A stretch of 64,000 nt of DNA from CAZFOB01 sp964520325 (lineage in GTDB: Bacteria; Actinomycetota; JAICYB01): NCBI GenBank assembly GCA_964520325.1, contig CAZFOB010000005.1:1-64000 (forward strand), read 5' to 3'. This document shows positions 52,484-62,763 of the stretch, piece by piece; position 1 is the first letter of the stretch; each line of letters starts with the position of its first letter. The position numbers and the translations under genes were made by a program. Below the pieces are notes generated by a model that ran no database searches, was not told the origin of the DNA, and saw only the letters and a list, made by a program, of their open reading frames with translations.

Positions 52484-53218
52484 ATGGCGATGATCGAGGC
52501 CCGAGGCCTCCGCAAGACCTACCGGACGTTGCAGGCCGAGGTCCGCGCCCTGGACGGCGTCGACATATCTGTTGCCGAAGGCGAGTTCGTCGCCATCATG
52601 GGTCCGTCGGGCTCGGGGAAGTCGACGCTTCTGCACATGCTCGGCGCCCTGGACACCCCCGACGACGGGGAGGTGGCGCTCGCCGGACGTAGCCTCGCGG
52701 GACTCTCGGCGTCCGAGCTCGCGCGCGTGCGCAGGCGCGATGTGGGCTTCGTCTTCCAGCTCTTCAACCTCGTGCCGGTCCTTTCGGTGGCAGAGAACAT
52801 CGGGCTCCCGCTCTCGCTCGACGGTGTGCGCGACAAGGAGCGAGACGCTCGTGTCGCCGAGCTCGTCGTCCAGCTCGGTCTCGGGCCTCGCGCCGACCTG
52901 CTGCCGTCGCAGATCTCGGGTGGCGAGCAGCAGAGAGCGGCCATCGCTCGAGCGTTGGTAAACCGTCCGAAGATCATCTTGGGGGACGAACCGACGGGCA
53001 ATCTCGACCGCGCGAACTCACGGGACGTCATGGAGCGGCTCGCGTCCCTCTCGGATGCGGGACAGACACTTGCCATCGTCACCCACGACCCATCGGTCGC
53101 GTCCTTCGCGAGACGTGTCGTCTTCATGAGGGACGGCCGTCTCGTCGACGAAGCCTTACCGGAGAGTCGGGGATCGACGAGCGAGATCCTTGATCGTTTG
53201 TCCGAATTGGAAACCTGA
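52484..53218 (+). CDS. ABC transporter ATPase (LolD/MacB type)
   Basis: 244 residues. Walker A GPSGSGKST (40-48), signature SGGEQQR, Walker B IILGDEPTG and H-loop THD are all intact. FQLFNLVPVLSVAENIGLPL is typical of the LolD/MacB group. It works with the adjacent divergent FtsX permease. The stop shares one base with the nadD-like fragment start (TGATG). Confidence 0.92.
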   Translation: MAMIEARGLRKTYRTLQAEVRALDGVDISVAEGEFVAIMGPSGSGKSTLLHMLGALDTPDDGEVALAGRSLAGLSASELARVRRRDVGFVFQLFNLVPVLSVAENIGLPLSLDGVRDKERDARVAELVVQLGLGPRADLLPSQISGGEQQRAAIARALVNRPKIILGDEPTGNLDRANSRDVMERLASLSDAGQTLAIVTHDPSVASFARRVVFMRDGRLVDEALPESRGSTSEILDRLSELET

Positions 53219-53358
53219 TGAACAGGATCGGCGTGATGGGCGGGACGTTCGATCCGATCCATACCGGACACCTGGTGGCAGCCGACGAAGCGCTGCACGC
53301 ATTCGAGCTCGTCGTGCAGCCTATGGGCATGCTCAAGCGCAAACAGGACGAGGCGTAG
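53218..53358 (+). pseudogene. Truncated nadD (nicotinate-nucleotide adenylyltransferase) remnant
   Basis: 46 codons encoding MNRIGVMGGTFDPIHTGHL and a short following stretch. GGTFDPIHxGHL is the N-terminal ATP-binding motif of NadD/NMNAT nucleotidyltransferases. The next part (EALHAFELVVQPMGMLKRKQDEA) fits the first 45 residues of NadD, after which TAG ends the frame and the S9 peptidase gene starts 3 bases later. A working NadD needs about 190 residues, including the ISSTxxR motif, which is absent. The essential copy must lie elsewhere, or this is a decayed duplicate. Confidence 0.82.
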
Positions 53359-53360
53359 CC

Positions 53361-55349
53361 GTGGCCAATCGAGCCCGCGCCAAGCGATCGCTCACGTTCG
53401 AAGACCTGTACCGGCTGAAAGACGCTTCCGACCCGCAGCTGCGTCCCGACGGCGGATGCGTCGCCTTCGTCGTCGGCACTGTCGACAAGGACGCCGACAC
53501 CACGAACCGGTCCATCTATGTCGTCGACAGCACAGGCGGCGAGCCCAAGACGCTGACCCGCGGGAAGAGCGACACCGCACCGCGGTGGTCGCCCGACGGG
53601 CGCTTCCTCGCATTCCAACGTAGCGAGGAAGGCAAACGGCCGCAGATCTGGCTCCTGCCCACCGGTGGAGGCGAGGCACGCAAGCTCACCGATCTGCGCA
53701 ACGGCGTCACCGTCATGCAATGGTCGCCCGATTCCGCGAGGCTCGCCGTGACCGCGATCGTCGATATCGGACTCTCCGATGAGGCCGACCCCGAACCCGA
53801 CGAAGATCCCGACGCGGAGCACAAGCGCCGGGCGAGCGCTCCCGTCGTCGTGCGCACAAACGCATTCAAGGTCGACGGAACCGGACTGCTCGGCACACGT
53901 CGCGTGCACCTGTCCGTCGTCGACATCAACACGGGTGAGGCTCGCACGCTCACGTCGGGAGACTTGAGCGTCGGGAGTCTCGCATGGTCGCCCGACGGCA
54001 AGCGCATCGCGTACTCGGCCTCCATCGTTGCCGACCGCGACGTGTGGGGACGGTCGCACCTCTTCGCTGTCGACGCATCCGGCGGCGAGCCGAAGGACGT
54101 CGCGACTTGGGACGGATCGGCCGGAGCTCCGACCTTCTCCCCGGACGGCGAGCGGATCCTGTTCGTCGGATCGCCCGGACCTGCCGCCGGCCACTCGCGC
54201 CTATTCATCGTCGCGTCAGACGGTGGGGCACCCGAGCCGTTGCTCACCGACTTCGATCGCAACGTCATGGTCGGGGGCCCCGGCTATCCCGGAGCGCCCC
54301 CGAGGTTCTGCGGCGCCGACACCGTCCTGTTCTGCGCGAGAGACCGCGGGTGCACGCACATCTACGCAGCGGAGTCGCGCGAGGCCACGAAGCTCGTCGG
54401 CGGCGGCGATCGTGTTGCGGCTTCTTTCTCGATCGCTGGAACGCGAATGGCGTACATGGTCTCGGCCCCCGACTGTCCGAGTGACGTTTACATCGCCGGC
54501 ACCGACGGAAGCGACGAGCAACGCCTCACCGACCTCAATCGAGAGCTCATCGACGAAGTGCGCTTACACGTGGCGCAGCCGCGCACCTTCGAAGCGCCGG
54601 ACGGAACGCCGATCCACGGATGGCTCGTCCGCGGTGACGGCGACGGCCCGCAACCGCTGTTGCTCGACGTGCACGGCGGCCCACACAACGCGTGGAACCC
54701 GGCGTTCCTTCCCTCGGTGCACATGTACATCGAGGTGCTGGCATCGAAAGGCTGGAGCGTGCTGCTCGTCAACCCCCGCGGCAGCGACGGGTACGGCGAA
54801 GCGTTCTACCGTGGCGTCGTCAACGGGTGGGGTGAGAACGACCAGGACGACTTCCTATGCGCCATCGATGACCTCGTGGCCGAGGGCCTCGTCGATCCGG
54901 ATCGCCTTGCGGTATATGGGTACAGCTACGGCGGTTACATGACCAACTGGCTGACGAGCCGCACCGACCGCTTCGCCGCAGCCGTGTCCGGCGGGTGCGT
55001 CACCAACATCGCGAGCATGTACGGCACGTCCGATTTCGGCCCCCTGTTCGCCGTAAGTGAACACGGCTTCGAGCTGCACGAGGGCCGGGCGCGCTTCGCC
55101 GAGCTGTCGCCCTTGAGTTACGTCGAGCACGTCACGGCGCCGACGCTGATCCTGCACGGCGAGTCCGACGACCGGTGTCCCATCGGGCAGGCCGAGGAAT
55201 GGTTCTCGTCATTGCGGCGCCTGGGGTGCACGACCGAGCTCGTGCGCTACCCGGGCGCGAGCCACCTGTTCATCTTGAACGGACGACCCTCGCACCGCGT
55301 CGACTACTCCCGCCGCATCGTCGACTGGCTCACGCAACACGTCGGGTAG
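53361..55349 (+). CDS. S9-family prolyl oligopeptidase/acylaminoacyl peptidase
   Basis: 662 residues from GTG 53361. Residues 1-410 are a WD/TolB-like beta-propeller (PRWSPDGRFLAFQR, LAWSPDGKRIAYSA, PTFSPDGERILFVG). The catalytic alpha/beta-hydrolase domain has nucleophile Ser522 in GYSYGGYMTNW, Asp in HGESDDRCP and His in GASHLF. The propeller limits access to small peptides or acylated peptides. No signal peptide, so cytosolic. Confidence 0.92.
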   Translation: MANRARAKRSLTFEDLYRLKDASDPQLRPDGGCVAFVVGTVDKDADTTNRSIYVVDSTGGEPKTLTRGKSDTAPRWSPDGRFLAFQRSEEGKRPQIWLLPTGGGEARKLTDLRNGVTVMQWSPDSARLAVTAIVDIGLSDEADPEPDEDPDAEHKRRASAPVVVRTNAFKVDGTGLLGTRRVHLSVVDINTGEARTLTSGDLSVGSLAWSPDGKRIAYSASIVADRDVWGRSHLFAVDASGGEPKDVATWDGSAGAPTFSPDGERILFVGSPGPAAGHSRLFIVASDGGAPEPLLTDFDRNVMVGGPGYPGAPPRFCGADTVLFCARDRGCTHIYAAESREATKLVGGGDRVAASFSIAGTRMAYMVSAPDCPSDVYIAGTDGSDEQRLTDLNRELIDEVRLHVAQPRTFEAPDGTPIHGWLVRGDGDGPQPLLLDVHGGPHNAWNPAFLPSVHMYIEVLASKGWSVLLVNPRGSDGYGEAFYRGVVNGWGENDQDDFLCAIDDLVAEGLVDPDRLAVYGYSYGGYMTNWLTSRTDRFAAAVSGGCVTNIASMYGTSDFGPLFAVSEHGFELHEGRARFAELSPLSYVEHVTAPTLILHGESDDRCPIGQAEEWFSSLRRLGCTTELVRYPGASHLFILNGRPSHRVDYSRRIVDWLTQHVG

Positions 55350-55404
55350 TTCGTCCGGCCGAAGCCCGGGCGGCTGTGCGCTGGCGAAACGCTGATTCTG
55401 CTGC

Positions 55405-55410
55405 TATATT
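55405..55410 (+). promoter_or_regulatory. -10-like element of the second VapBC pair (leaderless)
   Basis: TATATT lies 6 bases before the antitoxin ATG at 55417, and the palindrome TGCATGCA overlaps the start codon region. If TATATT is the -10 box, transcription begins at or next to the ATG, giving a leaderless mRNA. The palindrome may be an autorepressor half-site. Confidence 0.45.
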
Positions 55411-55416
55411 GCATGC

Positions 55417-55656
55417 ATGCCACCACGCAGCATCACGATCCGGGACGTCCCGGTGCGCGTCCACCGCGAGCTCGCAGCACGTGCCGCTCGAAGAGGCCAG
55501 TCGCTGCAGGAGTATCTGCTGGCCGAGCTCGATCGATACGCGGCGCGTCCGGCCATGGCCGACCTCGTGGAAGACATGCGGACGCGAAAACAGGCGGCCG
55601 GCACGCGCCTGCGTGCGGCGCGGATCCTCGAACACCGCGACGCCTCACGGACGTGA
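55417..55656 (+). CDS. VapB/FitA-type antitoxin
   Basis: 79 residues. N-terminal ribbon-helix-helix (PPRSITIRDVPVRVHRELAARAARRGQSLQEYLLAELDRYA), then a tail with RKQAAGTRLRAARILEHRD. The FitA-like family pairs with PIN toxins. Its stop overlaps the toxin GTG by 4 bases (GTGA), unlike the first pair in this window, which has a 3-base gap. The two antitoxins share no clear sequence identity. Confidence 0.83.
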   Translation: MPPRSITIRDVPVRVHRELAARAARRGQSLQEYLLAELDRYAARPAMADLVEDMRTRKQAAGTRLRAARILEHRDASRT

Positions 55657-56054
55657 CAACCGCCGTCGTCGATGCGTCCGTGATCGTCGCAGCGCTCCTC
55701 GACTCAGGTGACGACGGTCGATGGGCCGAAGCCCAACTCCTCTCCTTCGACCTCGCCGCTCCGCATCACGTCCTGATGGAGGCCTCCAACGTCATCCGCC
55801 GCGCCGTCTTATCCAAGGACGTCGGTGTCGTGGAGGCATCGCTAGCGCATGCGGATCTGGCTCGTTTCGACCTCGAGCTGTTCGCGTTCGCACCGTTTTC
55901 TTCTCGAGTGTGGGAGCTGCGTAGCAACGTCACGTCGCACGACGCATGGTACGTCGCCGTAGCCGAGGCGCTCGACTGCGCGCTCCTCACGCTGGATCGT
56001 CGTCTCGCTCGCGCGAGCGGGACCACGTGCCAGTTCCGCGTCCCGTCGCTTTAG
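55653..56054 (+). CDS. VapC-type PIN-domain toxin (second pair)
   Basis: 133 residues from GTG. Acidic residues for Mg binding: Asp in VVDASVIVAALL, Glu in VLMEASNVIRRA, Asp in HDAWYVAVAEAL and Asp in LLTLDRRLAR. Complete PIN domain. Coupled to the preceding antitoxin. Target RNA unknown. Confidence 0.85.
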   Translation: MTTAVVDASVIVAALLDSGDDGRWAEAQLLSFDLAAPHHVLMEASNVIRRAVLSKDVGVVEASLAHADLARFDLELFAFAPFSSRVWELRSNVTSHDAWYVAVAEALDCALLTLDRRLARASGTTCQFRVPSL

Positions 56055-56079
56055 ATTCCTGACGCCGGAACGTCCTGCG

Positions 56080-56577
56080 CTACGGGATCATCGGTGCGCG
56101 CGCGAAGGCGTCGAGCAAGAGGACCGTTCGCGTGTCGCGCACCTCGGGGTTGGCGTGAAGGCGCTCGAGCACGACGTCGCGCAGCGTGTCGGCGTTGGAC
56201 GTTCGCACGAGCACAACGAAGTCGAAGTCTCCCGCTCCAAGACCGACGAACTCGACCTCGGGCACCGAGGCCAGGAAGTCACGGATCTCGCGCCAGCGCG
56301 ATTGGTCGACCGTCACGAAGATCATCGCCGTGACATCGAGGCCGACGGCTCGCGGGTCGACGCGCGTCTCGAAGCCCTCGATGATCCGGTCGGTCGTGAG
56401 GCGGTCGAGCCGGGCGTAGGCGTTGGCGCGGGAGATGTTCGCCCGCTTCGCAAGCTCGGCAACCGAGATCCGCGCGTCGTCACGAAGCACCCGGAGCAGA
56501 GCCCGATCCACGTCATCGACGGTTCGTCGTGCGAGAGCCGGCTCCGATGCCACTTCACGAGACGGATCGCTCTTCAT
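56080..56577 (-). CDS. Lrp/AsnC-family regulator
   Basis: 165 residues from ATG 56577 (an ATG at 56616 would extend it by 13). The AsnC-type HTH is VDRALLRVLRDDARISVAELAKRANISRANAYARLDRLTTDRIIEGFETRVD; the RAM ligand-binding domain follows (VTAMIFVTVDQSRWREIRDFLASVPEVEFVGLGAGDFDFVVLVR). It is divergent from the aromatic ammonia-lyase, so it probably controls that gene in response to an aromatic amino acid. Confidence 0.88.
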   Translation of the reverse strand: MKSDPSREVASEPALARRTVDDVDRALLRVLRDDARISVAELAKRANISRANAYARLDRLTTDRIIEGFETRVDPRAVGLDVTAMIFVTVDQSRWREIRDFLASVPEVEFVGLGAGDFDFVVLVRTSNADTLRDVVLERLHANPEVRDTRTVLLLDAFARAPMIP

Positions 56578-56655
56578 CAGACCATTCTTGCACACATCGT
56601 CTTGATTCTCGCGCATGGGCTAGACAAGCAGCTCGATCGGAGCCACATTGGTGGC

Positions 56656-58266
56656 ATGGCAAAAGCGGTTTTCGCCGACGCGGTCGTCGTCGATGGCCGT
56701 CACCTCACCCTCGACGACGTGGCCGCCGTCGCGCGCGCCGCCCGGCCGGTCAAGCTGTCCGAAGACTCAGGCGTCCGCGACCCGATCGAGCGCAGCCGCG
56801 CGCTCTGTCAGAAGCTCATCGAGAGCGGTACTCCTCTTTATGGGATCACGACGGGGTTCGGAGACTCCGTCCACCACCAGATCGCGCCAGACAAAGCCCG
56901 GATCCTCCAGCAGAACCTCATCAGCAACCTCGGCAACGGCACGGGAAACGCCACGCCCACCGACGCCGCACGCGCCGTCGTGGTCGTGCGGGCCAACGCG
57001 CTCGCCCGCGGACACTCCGGTGTGCGCGCCGAGCTCATCGAAGCACTGCTCGGCCTCCTGAACGCGGGGATCACTCCGGTCATCCCAGAAGAAGGCTCGG
57101 TCGGCGCCAGCGGCGACCTCGTGCCTCTGTCCTACGTGGCTGCGGCGATCATGGGCACGAGAACCGTGCGCTACCGCGGCGAGATCCGCGAGGCTGCCGA
57201 TGCGCTGACGGACGAGGGCCTCGAGCCGATCGTGCTCGAGCCGAAGGAAGGTCTCGCGCTCGTCAACGGAACGGCGTTCATGACCGGACTCGCGGCGCTC
57301 GCCACCATCGATGCGCGACGTCTGGCTCTGCTGACCGACATATGCACTGCCATGACGACCGAAGTCCTGTGCGGGATCACGGGCCCGTTCCAAGCCTTCC
57401 TTCATGAGGAAGCCAAACCCCACCCCGGACAGATCCGCTCGGCGGCGAACGTCCGTTCCTTGCTCGATGGCAGCGGTCTCGCGACGCCCTACGATCAGGT
57501 GGTCGAAGCAGCCGGCACCGCGAACGGTCACTCGCGCGAGCTGCCGGTCAAGATCCAGGATCAGTATTCCGTGCGCTGCGCCCCGCAATTCACCGGTGTG
57601 CTGTGGGACACGCTCACATGGGTCGAGCGATGGCTCGAGATCGAGATCAACTCGACCAACGACAATCCTCTCTTCGATACGGCCGCCGATGTCGTGGTGA
57701 GCGGCGGCAACTTCGCCGGCGGCCATGTCGCGCTTGCGATGGACACGCTCAAGACTGCCGTCGCCAGCCTCGGCGACTTGATGGACCGCCAGCTCGAGCT
57801 CGTCGTCGACGAGAAGTTCAACCACGGTCTCACGCCGAACCTGGTCCCCAGGTTGCCCGAAGGCCATCCCGACGAGGGGCTGAATCACGGTTTCAAAGGG
57901 ATGCAGCTCGCGTGCTCGTCGCTCGCGGCAGAAGCGCTGAGCCGGTGCATGCCGCTCTCGGTCTTCTCCCGCTCGACCGAATGTCACAACCAGGACAAAG
58001 TCTCGATGGGCGCCACGGCCGCGCGGCAAGCCCGCGATGTCGTTGCGCTCGTCGAGAAAGTGGCGGCGATCCACCTTCTGGCCTTGTGCCAAGCTGCCGA
58101 CCTGCGCGGAGCGGACAAGCTTGGTGCAACGCGCGTGGTCTACGACCGCGTGCGCGCGAGGGTGCCTGCTCTGAACGAGGCGCGGCCGATGGCCGACGAC
58201 ATCGTCACGGTGCTCGGCATGATCCACGACGGCACCATCACGGAGGACCTCCCGCTCGAGCAGTAA
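56656..58266 (+). CDS. Aromatic amino-acid ammonia-lyase/mutase family (MIO enzyme)
   Basis: 536 residues. The MIO prosthetic group forms from Ala151-Ser152-Gly153 in GSVGASGDLVPLSY; catalytic Tyr62 is in YGITTGFG. In histidine ammonia-lyases the substrate-selectivity pair is Ser-His (SHAAG); here the equivalent stretch is LISNLGNG, so the pair is Asn91-Leu92. Leu at the second position suits phenylalanine or tyrosine side chains better than histidine. Deamination would give cinnamate or coumarate; a 2,3-aminomutase is also possible. The nearby box genes fit further breakdown of aromatic acids. Confidence 0.8.
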   Translation: MAKAVFADAVVVDGRHLTLDDVAAVARAARPVKLSEDSGVRDPIERSRALCQKLIESGTPLYGITTGFGDSVHHQIAPDKARILQQNLISNLGNGTGNATPTDAARAVVVVRANALARGHSGVRAELIEALLGLLNAGITPVIPEEGSVGASGDLVPLSYVAAAIMGTRTVRYRGEIREAADALTDEGLEPIVLEPKEGLALVNGTAFMTGLAALATIDARRLALLTDICTAMTTEVLCGITGPFQAFLHEEAKPHPGQIRSAANVRSLLDGSGLATPYDQVVEAAGTANGHSRELPVKIQDQYSVRCAPQFTGVLWDTLTWVERWLEIEINSTNDNPLFDTAADVVVSGGNFAGGHVALAMDTLKTAVASLGDLMDRQLELVVDEKFNHGLTPNLVPRLPEGHPDEGLNHGFKGMQLACSSLAAEALSRCMPLSVFSRSTECHNQDKVSMGATAARQARDVVALVEKVAAIHLLALCQAADLRGADKLGATRVVYDRVRARVPALNEARPMADDIVTVLGMIHDGTITEDLPLEQ

Positions 58267-59161
58267 CAGCTCGCGCGGTAACAGTGGGATCCGCATCGGC
58301 GAACCACTCGGCCGCCTGATCGCCCCAGGCCGCGTGGCGGTCGTGGAAGAGATCGTGCGCCACGATGCCACTCCAGTCGGATGGAAGCAGCCGCTGCGGA
58401 AGGCCGGGATCGAGGAACGGAAACTTGCGCCACTCGTGCACGAGTCGAGTGGACGCCTCGAAGGTCGAAACCGGATCCGCCGGAGCTGAGCCGGCGAAGT
58501 CGGTGATGAACTCCTCGTATCGTTGCTCGAGTCCGTCGAGGTCCCATGCGGCCGACACGATCTCTGCCTCGTCGCCGATCGATCCGAGATCACCGACGAA
58601 GGAGACAGCCGACCCAAGCAGGCCCGTCTCTTCGAGCACACGCCGCGCCTCTTCCTCGCGCTCGGGGCGCTCGGGGCGCTCGGGACGTGCAGCCACCCAC
58701 ACACCGGGAGCCAAGCGTCCGAAACCGGCCCACGTCAGTCGTGTGCGCGATCGGTGGCGAGCCTGTTGCGATATCTCGGTTGTGTGCGTGACGAGCACGA
58801 CCCATCTGCCGTCCCAATCTGTGAGCGGTTCACCGAACGAGTAGATGCGCTCGGCCCCTTGACGCAGCAGGGCCCGGCCGGGATCGGTCAGCCTCCAGCG
58901 CACATGACGACCGATCCGCTCGCGTTCGATGAAGCCGTCGAGCGCCGCGCGCGCCATCGCTTGGCGGGAGGCCTTCTCCTCGACTCCGAGCACACGCAGC
59001 GCTCGCATCAACGTTGCCGTCCAAACGACGCCGCCTGTTGGAAAGACGTATTCGCCGAGGATCGTGAAGAGCAGCGAGCGCGCACTCGGCCCCGCGAGCG
59101 CGCGTCGGCGGAGCTCGCGATCTTCCGGAGAGCGCCGATCTTCCAGGGAGGCCGCTCTCAC
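58238..59161 (-). CDS. PaaX-family transcriptional regulator
   Basis: 307 residues from GTG 59161. N-terminal winged helix typical of PaaX (ARSLLFTILGEYVFPTGGVVWTATLMRALRVLGVEEKASRQAMARAALDGFIERERIGRHVRWRLTDPG), then the PaaX central domain (WDGRWVVLVTHTTEISQQARHRSRTRLTWAGFGRLAPGVWVAARP) and a C-terminal PaaX-C domain. PaaX proteins repress aromatic acid catabolism until a CoA thioester binds. Co-transcribed with boxC and boxB (GTGA overlap), so benzoyl-CoA is a likely effector. Its last 29 bases overlap the convergent lyase gene. Confidence 0.88.
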   Translation of the reverse strand: MRAASLEDRRSPEDRELRRRALAGPSARSLLFTILGEYVFPTGGVVWTATLMRALRVLGVEEKASRQAMARAALDGFIERERIGRHVRWRLTDPGRALLRQGAERIYSFGEPLTDWDGRWVVLVTHTTEISQQARHRSRTRLTWAGFGRLAPGVWVAARPERPERPEREEEARRVLEETGLLGSAVSFVGDLGSIGDEAEIVSAAWDLDGLEQRYEEFITDFAGSAPADPVSTFEASTRLVHEWRKFPFLDPGLPQRLLPSDWSGIVAHDLFHDRHAAWGDQAAEWFADADPTVTARAVTARAGGPP

Positions 59162-60582
59162 GCGAGACGAACGTACTCGAAGTCGATCGGCCTTCCGGCC
59201 ACCCCAGTCTTCGGCGGAGCGATCCAACCCGCCATCTTTCCGCGCTCGTGCACGCCGGTCATGAGCGAGTTCACGTAGTCGCGATCCTCCGACCTCGGCA
59301 GCCAATCACCGATCCGCGCGTCCCATTCTTGCTTGGTGAGCACTTCACCCGAGGGCGAGACGTGATGTCCGGCGAACAGTCCAACCTCGCGGTTGAAGCC
59401 GCGGTGCGGCAATGCGAGCTCGACATCGAGCCCGTGGTCGTGGAGCACCTTGTTCCAGCGCCGGAGTCCCTTCGCGCAATCCTCGACGTAGTCGTCCTGG
59501 AGCACACGGTTGAGCGCGAGGAGCATCGGGACCTCCACGTCGACGATCTCGCCGTCGCGCGGCTCCTGGATGATGGTGAACGCGTTGGTCAGCTGATGAT
59601 CGTCGTTGCGTTCGTCCTCACGGAAACGTCCCTTCAGTCCGGCTGTGTAGTAGTTCGCGGCGTTGGTCGACCGGTCGCCGCCGAACAGATCGAAGGAGAT
59701 GCTCGCGTACAGATTGAGGAAGCGCTGGATGGTCTTGAGGTCGATGCCACCGAACCGCCGGACGTCGTCGGTGTCGTGCTCGCGCATGAGCTCGGCCGTT
59801 CGCTGCACGATGCGCTCAACGCCCGTCGAGCCGACGGACATGTGGTACGCCTCTTCCTTCAGCATGAACGACGACGTACGCGACAGAGGATCGAACGCAC
59901 TCTCACGCAATGCGGAGAGCTGAAACTTGCCGTCGCGATCGGTGAAGTAGGCGAACATGAACATCGACAGCCAGTCGGACGTATCGGTGTTGAACGTCTC
60001 GAGGATCCGCGGACGATCGATGCTGCCGGAGTGACGCTCGAGGAGGCCGTCGGCTTCGTCGCGTCCCTCACGTCCGAAATGGGCGTGCAGGAGATAGACC
60101 ATCGCCCACAGGTGGCGGCCCTCTTCGACGTTGACCTGGAACAAGCTCCGGAGGTCGTAGAGGCTCGGCGCCGAAAGACCCAGGTGTCGCTGCTGCTCGA
60201 CCGACGCCGGCTCTGTGTCGCCCTGGATGACGATGAGGTTGCGCAGATCTGCTCGGTACTCGCCGGGCACGTCCTGCCACGCCGGCTTGCCCATGTGCTC
60301 GCCGAATCCGATGCGCCTGTCGGCCTCCGGTTCGGCGAGAAAGATGCCCCAGCGGTACTCGGGCAAGGGAACGAAGTCGTAATGCGCCCACCCGTCGTGA
60401 CCGACCGAGACCGCGGTGCGCAAGAAGACCTCGTTCTCCTTGAATGCAACCGGCCCTTGATCTCGCCACCAGTCGATGAAGCGCGGCTGCCAGCTCTCGA
60501 GCGCCCTCTGCAGCCGTTTGTCATCGGCAAGGCCGACGTTGTTCGGGATGCGCTCTGAGTAATCGACCGCGGTACCTGTCAT
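59158..60582 (-). CDS. boxB: Benzoyl-CoA 2,3-epoxidase subunit B
   Basis: 474 residues, the length of known BoxB. Start ATG 60582 (MTGTAVDYSERIPNN). NVGLADDKRLQRALESWQPRFIDWWRDQGP is the characteristic N-terminal block. The diiron site should use VEEGRHLWAMVYLL and LKEEAYHMSVG, both E-x2-H type helices. BoxB with reductase BoxA epoxidises benzoyl-CoA; BoxC opens the ring. boxA is not visible nearby. 22 bases after boxC. Confidence 0.93.
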   Translation of the reverse strand: MTGTAVDYSERIPNNVGLADDKRLQRALESWQPRFIDWWRDQGPVAFKENEVFLRTAVSVGHDGWAHYDFVPLPEYRWGIFLAEPEADRRIGFGEHMGKPAWQDVPGEYRADLRNLIVIQGDTEPASVEQQRHLGLSAPSLYDLRSLFQVNVEEGRHLWAMVYLLHAHFGREGRDEADGLLERHSGSIDRPRILETFNTDTSDWLSMFMFAYFTDRDGKFQLSALRESAFDPLSRTSSFMLKEEAYHMSVGSTGVERIVQRTAELMREHDTDDVRRFGGIDLKTIQRFLNLYASISFDLFGGDRSTNAANYYTAGLKGRFREDERNDDHQLTNAFTIIQEPRDGEIVDVEVPMLLALNRVLQDDYVEDCAKGLRRWNKVLHDHGLDVELALPHRGFNREVGLFAGHHVSPSGEVLTKQEWDARIGDWLPRSEDRDYVNSLMTGVHERGKMAGWIAPPKTGVAGRPIDFEYVRLA

Positions 60583-60604
60583 CGGGAGTCGCTCCGCTCC
60601 ATCC

Positions 60605-62271
<1,667 letters not shown>

Positions 62272-62272
<1 letters not shown>

Positions 62273-62300
62273 GACAGGGATAGTCTACATATCTCTGTCA
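62272..62300. promoter_or_regulatory. Operator-like inverted repeat at the boxC start
   Basis: TGACAGGGATA, a 7-base spacer (GTCTACA), then TATCTCTGTCA. The arms match at 10 of 11 positions. The repeat begins at the first base of the boxC start codon. The PaaX-like protein encoded in the same operon is the natural candidate binder, giving repression until an aromatic CoA thioester accumulates. Confidence 0.65.
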
Positions 62301-62362
62301 ATCCCTCACGGTTCTGTAGAGTTTCATCCCTGCGTATCCTCGACCATCAAGCGGAGGGCGTC

Positions 62363-62758
62363 ATGACCGAGTCGTACTTCGGCAACACGGGTGAGCGGGC
62401 CGACGATGCGAAGGGAACCTTCGGATCCGTCACTCGCGGTCCCGCCATCGAGGTCTCACCCGGCGTGCGGATCCGCGCGATCCCTGGGAACAACCTGATG
62501 CTGAGCTACGTGACGATCGACGCGCACAGCTCAGCCGCCGTTCACACGCACAGCGAGGAACAGATGGGGCTCGTGCTGTCCGGCTCGTGCGCGTTCTCAC
62601 TCGACGGAGACGAGAAAGATCTCAAGGAGGGCGACACCTACCACGCGCCGCCCGGCGTGCCGCACGGAGTGCGAACCGGCGACGAGTCGTGCGTCATCCT
62701 CGACGTGTTCTCCCCGCCGCGTGCGGCACTGCTCTCCCTGATCGAGTCGGCGCAGTAG
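62363..62758 (+). CDS. Cupin-domain protein
   Basis: 131 residues with one conserved cupin barrel. Metal ligands are visible in AAVHTHSEEQMGLVLSG (HxH...E) and PPGVPHGVRTG (His), so it probably binds Fe, Mn or Zn. The ATG has GGAGGG upstream. It precedes the aminotransferase by 5 bases, suggesting coupled expression. Substrate unknown. Confidence 0.85.
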   Translation: MTESYFGNTGERADDAKGTFGSVTRGPAIEVSPGVRIRAIPGNNLMLSYVTIDAHSSAAVHTHSEEQMGLVLSGSCAFSLDGDEKDLKEGDTYHAPPGVPHGVRTGDESCVILDVFSPPRAALLSLIESAQ

Positions 62759-62763
62759 TCACC

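Noticed and set aside
56656..58266. Annotation of the MIO enzyme as histidine ammonia-lyase (hutH).
   Set aside because: The His-specific Ser-His pair is replaced by Asn-Leu, and no hutU, hutI or hutG genes are near.
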